From the NCBI GenBank assembly GCA_030141605.1, contig JAQGDQ010000664.1, positions 1 to 64,000 on the forward strand: DNA of 64,000 nucleotides, read 5' to 3'. The position numbers were made by a program, and so were the translations under genes. The notes below the pieces were generated by a model. That model was not told the origin of the DNA. It was given only the letters and a program-made list of their open reading frames with translations, and did not search any database. This DNA is from Tubiluchus corallicola. Lineage: Eukaryota; Priapulida; Priapulimorpha; Priapulimorphida; Tubiluchidae. How positions within the stretch are numbered: position 1 is the first letter of the stretch; each line of letters opens with the position of its first letter. Of the stretch, positions 22,231 through 64,000 are shown one piece after another.

Positions 22231-23639
22231 CGAGAAAGACAAGGGGAAGAGAGAATCGAATGACCGAATTGAGATCGATTTACCTTAGGAAAAATAGACC
22301 AATGAATGAATAAACGAAAGACGGGCAAAATTAATGAATGAAGAAATGTATAAGAAATACATAGTGTATGCAACAAACCTGCAACGAATCTAAAACAAAG
22401 GCACAGTACGTAAAAGTTAACATTATGTAGTTCTGTTAGATACAAAAAATATATACAGTATTAATATATCGTGTTTCATATTTATTTATTTATAGATCTA
22501 AACAACTAGAAATTTATAAAGAAATGCGAATAATACACTATATTCTGTTGATGGCCTACTGTACAATGTGTATATGAATTACGTAATGAAAAAGAGACTA
22601 AGCACACAAGAACCTTCACCTAAATACCTCCATAAAAATACATTTTGTAATTCAAAAATGAATAAAACAACACCTACAAAATGTATTACATAGAAATCAT
22701 ATTAAATTTATGCGGTGCAAAGGTAAAACTTACTGAAAACGTATAAGCACAGCTAGATACAGACTGAGCGACGTCTTTCAAAACGAAAAGGGCAAATTTT
22801 TTTGACGAGTGCCAAAGAGTCGAGTCAACTAAATAACCTTGTACATCAATTCTGTCATCTGCATTAGCATCAACATTTTTTCAATGGAACTACTTGATTA
22901 TTTGCATACTGGTTTTACTACTCAAATCTACAGATATTATAAAGCATTATCAGCCTGTCTGTTTCCACTTACAGAGCGCCTTGAGCCAGATTATCAGTCA
23001 CTTTTGAATACGAGTGACTACAAAGAGCATCTATTTAAATTTTTATACTGAAAAACAGTTTTTATTGTATAAACGATCACTTTACTAAACCGAGCAGCTG
23101 CATGAAAGTTTAATTATTTCAACTTGCAGCAGCTGCAGTGTATCAGTTATCAACTCACAAATAGCATTTTTTGTAAATTTAATTACACGCTTTCTATGGC
23201 GTAAAATCATGTGGTCAATTTAAAACTGAAAATGTTGAACCCTCTGGGCTTTTAAAGAACATGTTAAATGAGTTTGAGTTTTATGGTCTTATGGTCACCT
23301 TATATCGTGTGTCTAACAGTGTGAGCAACAAAGACTTGAATTACCGTATTGTATATGCAGTAAGCCTACATTGAAAGAACAAAATTAATACTCATTATGT
23401 AAAACTTAAAGCAAAACCAGACCCAATCTTAAACTGTAGGTGAAAACAATCTATGCTATTTTTTCAAAAATGACTTACGTGAAAGAATTATTACCTCATA
23501 GACATAGACATAGACATTTTTATTTACCTCCTCATTTACACCATAGTATACAAATTGACTATTATTTTTATAGTTATTGACTAAAAAGGATAAATTAAAC
23601 ATAAAGGAAAGAGTTAAGGGGGGGGGGGGTGCAGGAGAA
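22231..23639. other. No gene recognised
   Basis: AT-rich DNA. The plus frame 22839-23051 shows no domain. A run of ten G residues lies near 23620. Confidence 0.5.
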
Positions 23640-24235
23640 AGGGTAGTGAAAGACCAATTGGTCATCGAGTCAGCTACCCTTCTCAGGTTAGTGTAAATTG
23701 TAAAAAAATTGTAGTGCTGCTGTTAACATGATTCACACAAACACAATTTCGCGTTTGCGCCACTAGTTCTTCGCTGTTACATGCATTTCGCCATTCGCTA
23801 GTCAGACGGGTATTAGCGCCTATAGTTCGGAAACGCATTGCACAAAAAACAGGTGCTGCACTTCTCAGTTCAGATGTGTTAGTTTCTGACGAACTACACT
23901 CGTTCGAAAGTTCACGCATAAGCAACGATAAATTTGAAATTTGAATTTTTATCTTAAAACTTGCCTAGTTTTAGTACAACACACTGAATATCTTACAGTA
24001 GCACTGCACTTCAATTTTCGTTTTCGCAAACAGGTGCAACACCCTCGTAGAATATTTTGCTGTTGAAAATTGTGTTAGTTTGTGATGTCATCAATAGCTC
24101 GCCCGCCGTTAATTAAGTTTTTAATCTATAACTGAATTATCAGAAACGCTTTTGCAGTATTAATTGTGTTAAAATTTATACTTTTTATCAGATTTGAAAA
24201 TGGGGCAGTACATGAAAAATCATCCTGTCTTCCTT
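23640..24235 (-). mobile_element. Dispersed repeat family B, reverse copy
   Basis: This segment is the reverse complement of 53.65-54.16 kb, and its right part also matches 54.79-55.0 kb. Shared blocks include CACAAACACAATTTCGCG, CAGGTGCTGCAC, TTTAGTACAACACACTGAAT and AAAATCATCCTGTCTTCCTT. No protein frame is conserved between copies, so it is a non-autonomous element or an old relic. Confidence 0.7.
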
Positions 24236-24649
24236 TAAGTCTATGTAGTTTTAACAGGTATATGTACGTTTATTCGTTGCGCTTAGTTGTATATCTATTT
24301 ATAAATGTAAACTAAGCAATTTATAAAAAAAAACTAGTTTGCAATTCGAAGTGTTGGATCACTCGCTTATTGAGTTTTAAAGCTCAACTGTATGGGCATG
24401 CCAGTTAGAACAACATTAATTGTTGTAATGGTATGTACTTCGTGAATATGTTACTTAGCGTGCTATTTAGCGTTGCTATAGAATCGGTTTATCCTAAAAA
24501 TCAAAGTAGGAGTAACTCTATTGTGACGTCACAATATAAACCTGAACTGTGACATATAATTATGTAGCTGTATTTGTTATAAATCATTATATTTTATGTC
24601 AACTACGCTGGAAAAGAGCCCTGTATTTATAAAGACGTTATCCTGTATG

Positions 24650-24735
24650 CCTTTTTTTACTTGTTTGGGACTCGTTCGTTGCAAGTATGAGGATTTGTGT
24701 TTGTGACATAAAGCGTTTAAAATTATTATTGTAAC
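24650..24735 (+). mobile_element. Retroelement 3'-tail-like segment
   Basis: GTGTTTGTGACATAAAGCGT followed by TT and then an A/T tail closely matches 58.46-58.51 kb, where the same words are followed by an ATT microsatellite. The match suggests the 3' end of one retroelement family. Confidence 0.4.
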
Positions 24736-24958
24736 AAGTGGCTAAAAATTATTACTTGCATCAGAGAACGAGACAGACTTCACGGAAAAGCAATCTATTT
24801 ATAAAGTTACATCGCACAATCCAGTTATATTTAGATATGTATACTGCCAATCTGGATTTGTGCATATCAGTTAATGGAAAATTAAGAAAATCGTGTTTAA
24901 GGAAAATTACGTGGTACGGCATTGTATTTTGTTAAGTAGTTAATGTTAGATGTTAATC

Positions 24959-24980
24959 AATATTATTATTATTATTGTTA

Positions 24981-25015
<35 letters not shown>

Positions 25016-25055
25016 GTTATTATTGTTGTTGTTGTTGTTGTTATTATTATTATTA

Positions 25056-25114
<59 letters not shown>

Positions 25115-25163
25115 GTTGTTGTTGTTGTTATTGTTATTATTATTACTATTATTATTATTGTTT
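24959..25163. repeat. (ATT)n/(GTT)n microsatellite
   Basis: ATT blocks alternating with GTT blocks. Confidence 0.97.
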
Positions 25164-26864
25164 ACAACTTTTACTATTATCGTTTTAAACACATAGAAGT
25201 CGCCTATAGTAAAGGAATATGCATGCTTTTTCATTAATTTTAATTTTACATCGATTTATTTTACATCCTTGTACGTATATTTTTAAATTGTGGTAGTACA
25301 CTGCATTTTATGTACATGTGACGTGGTGGTCTCTATTGTACATATGTAGCAGTTTTTATTGTACGTGTTTGTTTATACGGCATTTTTATCCGGAATAAAG
25401 TTCATCTGGTCTTTTTTAAATCTAGCTGCGCCAAGTTTTCCACATTGGCTTGGTACAGTTCTGAGATAATTAGCGGACTACCTACTGGACTTTCTTGTTA
25501 AGAAAGCTTTTTCTAAGAGAATAGAGCGTTAAGATAAATAATACAGATATCTAAAGAAAATTAATTAATTTGTCATATTACTATGTATATTGGACAAAAT
25601 GTGTAAGCAAATGATGTGTGATATGGTTGTGATTTAATCAGACTTATTGCAATTTTCACATGTTAAAAATGGCTAAACTAAATAATATATTTACAATAAA
25701 TTTATTTTAAAAAGTTCTGATGTCAAAGTTTAAATTTTGCTTTTAATCTTGCGTTGAAAAAATTCTTAAAAATGAAAAGACACACATCCTTATGAGACGA
25801 TTTTTCCACCTGTGTGTTTTTGTTAGCTTATTTCTCTTAATTTTCTCATTTCTCATATTTTTAGAAAATTATTTACACGAAACAAAACATTTTATAACTA
25901 CAATACTGGCAGTTCTCTGACTACCACATACCGAAAGCAAGAAAAGACCTTATGTAACATATTATTGGTTAGCAGGGCTCTGTTTTATGGAACAACTTGT
26001 CTTGTGATATAAAAAAAGCAAAGCGCACTCGTGTTTTAAAAAGAAAATGAGAATTATATTATAATTTTTTTATAATGCCAGATAACTTTTATTGTACAAT
26101 GTTATTACCTCCATTACTGGAACGTTTTTGCTATTTATTTTAGTGAATTTGGTCTTAAGTCAGGCGACTGCTTGGCCAGCCACAATATCATGAAAATGAT
26201 GTGAAGTATTTCATGTATCAGAATTGTATTTTTTATGTAAATTTTACAATTTACTACAATTTACATTTACATTCACTTTCTCTTTTATTTTTATTTATAT
26301 TGACAAATGTAAATTCTGTATTACATGTATCAATGTAATGTTTTATAGCAATAAATTGAAGCACTTGAACTTAAACTTACTTGTCTAATCCGCCTTTATG
26401 TTTCAATTTAAGCTGTAAGGTGCATGACCTTTTTTAAGAACAAACTATCTTATATTAGCTTTAAAAGTTTCATGCGTGATCACTTTAAAATAAATAACTA
26501 AATAAATATAAACAAATGCTTAATTTTCTTTATATTTATACACAAATTTAAATAAATTTAAACATCAACTTTCATTTAGCTAATTTTTTGTAAGAAATAC
26601 GAAGATTGTCATTAAATTATCAGAAATTAACATTATGGAAATTAATGTAGTTATTATTGTAATTCCACCTACTGCCACCATTATAGATTCATTGACGTCA
26701 TTATTGATTTAATCTCTCACCATCTTAGCCTAATTAGGCTTATTACAAATTAACCCAGTAACAATGCCATCATCCGTAGAGCAAGGTGTACCTTGAGCCC
26801 ATGCGACAGTTTTTATCTGTTTTCTAATTGTTCCGTTTTGTGTGGCATTATTCGGACTAATGTC
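25164..26864. other. AT-rich intergenic DNA, no gene seen
   Basis: No supported exon. The first 250 bp end in GGAATAAAGTTCATCTGG and could be a retroelement 3' UTR. Confidence 0.5.
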
Positions 26865-26865
26865 C

Positions 26866-27020
26866 GAGAAGCAGCTGATTTGGTGCGGATCATTAGCGGA
26901 CGCAAGGTGGAGGATGTTAGCCGAGATGTACTAGAGTGATAAATGTCACCGCCTCCGGGGGAGAGGCGCTCGTGTGTCGGACGCGTGACTCCTCTCTGTC
27001 AACCATCATTATTAACTGCT
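26866..27020. promoter_or_regulatory. GC-rich non-coding island, possible enhancer or promoter
   Basis: About 150 bp of clearly higher GC content than anything around it, with CAGCTG, several TAAT or ATTA cores, GCGGATCATTAGCGGAC, and CGCCTCCGGGGGAGAGGCG (a GC-rich stem). It is open in no useful frame and carries no simple repeat. Position in the gap between the divergent gcm and SYCP2-like genes makes a regulatory role possible. This is inference only. Confidence 0.3.
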
Positions 27021-27189
27021 AATTTGTATGGAAAGCATTATACGCCATTCCGATGCGCATGATGATAAGTGGTCAAGGAAAAAGCTATTTATAAGCCTAG
27101 CTTCTTCATCGAGAAAGCTAGCTTTTTGTTTGGTTGATGTCTTTTTGTCTTATAAGCAGTGCAGTTTGCATGGCATATAATGTAGGCTA

Positions 27190-27522
27190 TGTAGGCCTAC
27201 AGCCGCTTAGAATGTGATGTAGGCCCACAGCCGCTTAGAATGTAAGGTAGGCCTACAGCCGCTTAGAATGTAACGTAGGCCTACAGCTGCTTAGAATGTA
27301 AGGTAGGCCTACAGCCGCTTAGAATGTAACGTAGGCCTACAGCCGCTTAGAATGTAACGTAGGCCTACAGCCGCTTAGAATGTAACGTATGCCTACAGCC
27401 GTTTAGAGTGTAATGCAGGCCTACAACCGCTTAGAATGTAATGTAGGCCTACAGCCGCCTAGAATGTAATGCAGGCCTACAACCGCTTAAAATGTAATGT
27501 AGGCCTACAGCCGCTTAGAAGT
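27190..27522. repeat. 28-bp minisatellite with a palindrome in each unit
   Basis: About twelve copies of a 28-bp unit: GTAGGCCTAC, then AGCCGCTTAGAATGTAAC. Each unit contains the perfect 10-bp palindrome GTAGGCCTAC. Some copies carry GCAGGCCTAC or CAACCGC variants. There are no spacers, so it is not CRISPR-like. Confidence 0.95.
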
Positions 27523-28673
27523 AGCATCAATTATTTAACTACACATTGTTCTAAAACAAAGCATTCCATATGACGTATTGTCGAGCCATCACTATTGTTT
27601 TCAATTTTCATTTTCGTAAGTTTATAAACTTGATCTGTTCACAGGTAATTTACAAGAAACTGTGAAGCCGCTAATAGCCGTAATAAACCGTAATAATGTT
27701 TGAATAAAATGTACCGAGTTTGCTTTATATGATGATAGATAATCTTGCTTAGCGTGTTTGTTATTAGACTAAAAACCTGGATAAATATTTTGGGCAAAAT
27801 GCTTGCGCCGATATCAGGCACTTATTTTACCCTAACATGCACGCATCTATAGGTTAATTCTTCAAGGTATAAAAACAACTATATTCGGTGCTCGTAAAAT
27901 TACTTTGGTGTTTGGTAATGACTGAAATCGATACAATAGATTTTGAAAAATGTAGTTAAGAAGACTAGCTGCAACTCAAATGATTTTTTATCTTTTCTTA
28001 CCAGTATTATTATTTTTATTGCAACCGGTTGCAGCTTTATTCAGAATTCATTCATATTTAGGCAAAAATTTCTTCTTAATCAAAATTTCGGCTGAATTTG
28101 TGTGCAATCAGCCCAAATCACTTCATTCATATGTAAAAAGCAGCCAAATTACGTTACAGTATTGCATATACCAAGTGGACGAGCCGTTTCAATCGCATGA
28201 ACCGTCGCCACCGCCAACGTGCTGCAGGAGTACGAACATACCTTTACATAAGGTACCTCACTAAAGAATCCCTCGGTACTTATGTACAAAAAAGACAGGT
28301 GTATATAGTTAACAATATTACTGATCACATGTATGATATGACATCGTAGATAAAGTGCTAACTTCGGAGAATTGCTGGTCAAACCCCTCAAACACTAAAG
28401 TCATTCCGGCTTACTTCATTCCGAATTGAATAAAAAAAGTTCAATATAATAAAATAAGGGTTTGAACTTCTCGATAGTAATTGGAGAGTTCAGCAATTGT
28501 TCTAACGATTTGAAAGTGCTGAGCCATCCAGTCAGCCGAGTGATATCACCATAAATTGCTTTTGTTACATGTTAGAACAATTTAGAAATGTCTACAATGA
28601 GGATATCTATGCTGACTTTTTAATTGTAAATATAAATACATAAAACAGTTTGGTTACTCCTTTGTCAAGATAA
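27523..28673. other. No gene recognised
   Basis: AT-rich DNA. A plus frame at 27980-28264 starts with a hydrophobic segment that looks like a signal peptide, but the rest has no domain and the opposite strand is also open. I do not call it. Confidence 0.5.
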
Positions 28674-28880
28674 TAATAAAGATGATTATAACGATGATGA
28701 TGATGATGACGACGACGACGATAATGATGATGATGACAATAACTGATGATAGTGATAATTGTGATGATGATCACGATGATGACGATCTTGATAACGGCAG
28801 AATTGTATTTTGGACAAGTCAAATAAAATAAAACATAATATAATAAAACAAAATAAAATAAAAAACAAAATAAAACAAAC
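28674..28880. repeat. (GAT)n tract followed by A-rich AAAATA/AAAACA repeats
   Basis: GATGAT/GACGAC triplets at 28680-28760, then AAATAAAA and AAACAAAA repeats to 28880. Such tails often mark 3' ends of retroelements. Confidence 0.85.
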
Positions 28881-29339
28881 AAAACAAAACGTAATATTAT
28901 AATATAAAATGAATCAAAGTTTATACACCAAAGTTATTTCAGTAATATCTGCTATAATACTGTACGAATATTTTCCAGGGCACCTAGGGTTTTGCTTTAC
29001 CATTTACTTGGAGAGTGGATTTATTATTACACCGGTATGCTAGTAAATTAAACGTTTATAATAAATTTATTTATATTGCGACTTACCCTTACCAGTTGAT
29101 TGTGCAGGTAGTTTGTACAGTATTGTCTTTTATCTTCATCCGCTGACCGTTATGACTGACCGTCGGCCCGTATCCCTCTTCTTCCCGGCCTGTCCCGCAG
29201 TACAGGTAGATACTGGTATCAAGTATAGTTTCCTATGCGGACTTTAACTAGAGTTGTGCGGGCCTGCTTTTCTGATTAGTGATATATACCAATAAACAGT
29301 ATTGCGGCGTCTGTCAAAATGCAGGTAGGATGTACGTGA

Positions 29340-29386
29340 GCAGGTAACCAATCACTGGCACGTGCAGGTAACCAATGACACGTGCC
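29340..29386. promoter_or_regulatory. CCAAT and CACGTG cluster, candidate promoter
   Basis: Two GCAGGTAACCAAT copies put CCAAT boxes at 29348-29352 and 29372-29376. Canonical E-boxes CACGTG lie at 29359-29364 and 29379-29384. The surrounding 250 bp is GC-richer than average and contains TTCCCGGCC. It lies 1.6 kb before the SYCP2-like start codon and is a reasonable promoter candidate. No TATA box is evident. Confidence 0.4.
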
Positions 29387-29399
29387 CACACTTTGGTAT

Positions 29400-30919
29400 C
29401 TGTTGCAGTTGCTGAATTAGACAAACGCAAGAAGAGCAATTGAGGCGTGTCTTTTTCCGCTTCTTCTTGTCGGGTCTTTAACGATGTAAAGAAAAATTTA
29501 GGAAAATTTTTGGGTTTGCGCTATAGTGGGTAAAATGCTCAGCGGCAGTTAATTAATTAGCTAGAATAATTGGGTAATTATTTATCGAGTTTGATTGATC
29601 TCTTCAACAAACCCAAAACTGATAGATCGATTGCCTGAGTTGAGGAGTGACAATAGCATTAATGTAGCAATTAATTTCTTGAAATAATTATTAGTTATGC
29701 TAATTTTTGTCTATGGACAATTTAGCTCAGCAATTGTTTAACAACGCCTATAATCGTCAAATGAGTTTCTACTTTTTATGTGTTAGGAAGGACTCTTCTG
29801 AATTAAAATTCGGTGATTATTAGTATTATTAGCTGAGTGCCTGTTAAAGGATTTATGAATGTTCAGACCTGATTTTTCAATTGTAAAGGAAGGTAACTCA
29901 GTAGCAAAGTTGACCGGAGTTGACCGATTTTAAAATCACGATTCGCGACTAAACCTAGACTTGATATTCATCTTTTTTTAGCAAATTATGGGCCTCACAA
30001 TTAAAGATTAAAAAAGAAGAAGATTAAAGAAGAAGCAGTAGCCTGATTAAATTTCGGTTGCAAATGATTAAGATCAATTGGGTGAGAGTCAATGAAAAAT
30101 AATTTTTGGCTTAATGTGCTAATTGTCCGTTTCAACGTTCATGGTCGCTAGATTTTGGTCCTTTGCTACATGTATATCAATTATCTTTTATTCAACAAAA
30201 AGAGACAGTAACACGATTAAGCATTACCAAACTTATGTATCGCGTAATGCTTATCAATCATTTTTAATTGTAGCTAGAAATCTAGTTTAATTAATTCTGC
30301 AAACGTTTTACAAATTAATCATAGCACAAGCTAGCTAAGATACAACACTACTGATAAAGTTTGTCAGAGGTTTAACGAAGAATCACCTTTTAATTTTAAT
30401 TTCATTGACTGTTTCAGGTTTTCGTAGTTCTACCTAAACGCTGCTTGCGCCGCTGTCGTCTGTTTATGCAATTGTTTTTTTGTGAATTATTTTCTGTAAC
30501 TTTATTTTTATATTTTTAACTATATTTGTTTTACTGAGATTATAAATTAATCAACTAACGAAGACTAACTCCCAAACAGTGTACAAAAGAACAAGGAGGA
30601 TGTGCTAAGCAATGAGTTCAGCCTGGCTCTGAATTTATTAATTAAACTGAAAACCACTTGCGTTCTTAGCACTTGCTGGTTCCGGCCATTATCTCACTGT
30701 CACATCATGACTCTGAAGCAAAGCTAAAAGCCTGAAAGTAAGTAAAACTGCTCAAATTAGCATTTCTGTAATTTAATGTAGTAGCTGCGTACCGTAGCCT
30801 ATAGTATATACGCTTTTTGCCATTAAGAGATTTTAACGTTTGTTTGCTGCAGTATTGAACTGTCTAACGTAAGTGTATAACTATAAGTATCTACAGAGGT
30901 ATGTTCTCTTGTTTTGTAG
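29400..30919. other. Upstream region of the SYCP2-like gene
   Basis: No coding exon seen. A 5' untranslated exon must end in or before this region because the first coding exon starts at a splice acceptor. The best local donor is GAAA-GTAAGT at 30738, which would end a non-coding exon of unknown start. Confidence 0.4.
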
Positions 30920-30971
30920 ATTTCGCTGCACCTCCAGTTTCACATCTGAGAAAACTGAAGTGTAGAAAAAG
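30920..30971 (+). other. SYCP2: 5' UTR part of SYCP2-like exon 1
   Basis: A TTTTGTAG acceptor at 30919 opens the exon. An in-frame TAG at 30963-30965 lies two codons before the ATG, which rules out a longer N-terminus through this exon. Confidence 0.7.
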
Positions 30972-63974
<33,003 letters not shown>

Positions 63975-64000
63975 GTGTTTGTGCCACATTTGTACACTAC

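Noticed and set aside
21610-22445. Ser/Leu- and Arg/Glu-rich frames up to 210 aa
   Set aside because: Translation of the GA microsatellite and a neighbouring MITE.
27980-28264. Plus-strand frame with a hydrophobic start resembling a signal peptide
   Set aside because: No domain, no splice support, and the opposite strand is also open; AT-rich DNA often gives such a start.

Overview
This window is eukaryotic nuclear DNA, most likely from an invertebrate animal. It is AT-rich, has spliced genes with GT-AG introns, carries fragments of non-LTR and DNA transposons, and is very rich in micro- and minisatellites. The lineage cannot be fixed from the sequence. The two recognisable genes (a glial-cells-missing factor and an SYCP2-type meiotic axis protein) point to a bilaterian metazoan. 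No bacterial-type gene, CRISPR array or rRNA gene is seen.

Left part (1-12.2 kb): long ATT, GTTCTT and other simple repeats, an eroded LINE 3' end (1.9-2.3 kb), a hAT-type MITE with a perfect 8-bp target duplication (7787-8279) and a foldback element (8.3-9.1 kb). Two phase-compatible candidate exons of an unrecognised minus-strand gene lie at 7255-7060 and 5564-5394. A palindromic RFX-type X-box lies at 5265-5278.

Gene 1 (12.2-18.6 kb, minus strand): a gcm transcription factor of four exons. The conceptual product is 521 residues with the whole GCM DNA-binding domain on exons 1-3. Intron 1 is nearly all mobile DNA: a 1.8-kb element with about 120-bp inverted ends, a second palindrome nested in it, and a MITE. 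Intron 3 holds a 31-bp minisatellite.

Intergenic part (18.6-30.9 kb): a striking tetranucleotide mosaic (20.1-20.7 kb), MITEs, a 28-bp minisatellite, one GC-rich non-coding island near 26.9 kb, and a CCAAT/E-box cluster near 29.35 kb. The two genes point away from each other.

Gene 2 (30.97 kb to the right edge, plus strand): an SYCP2/SYCP2L-like gene. I joined 24 coding exons whose phases agree at every junction, giving 1309 codons before the window ends. They cover the N-terminal ARM-like region, the Spt16M-like domain and much of the long disordered basic middle. The C-terminal coiled coil expected for the family is beyond the window. Its introns carry many repeats. They also hold a tandem duplication that copied an exon and moved its 3' splice site, and a local triplication of a 5' splice site.

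The two genes have no obvious functional link (gcm acts in cell-fate control, SYCP2 in the meiotic chromosome axis); they are neighbours in a repeat-laden region. All exon joins are by reading frame, splice consensus and remembered family similarity; no search was run.
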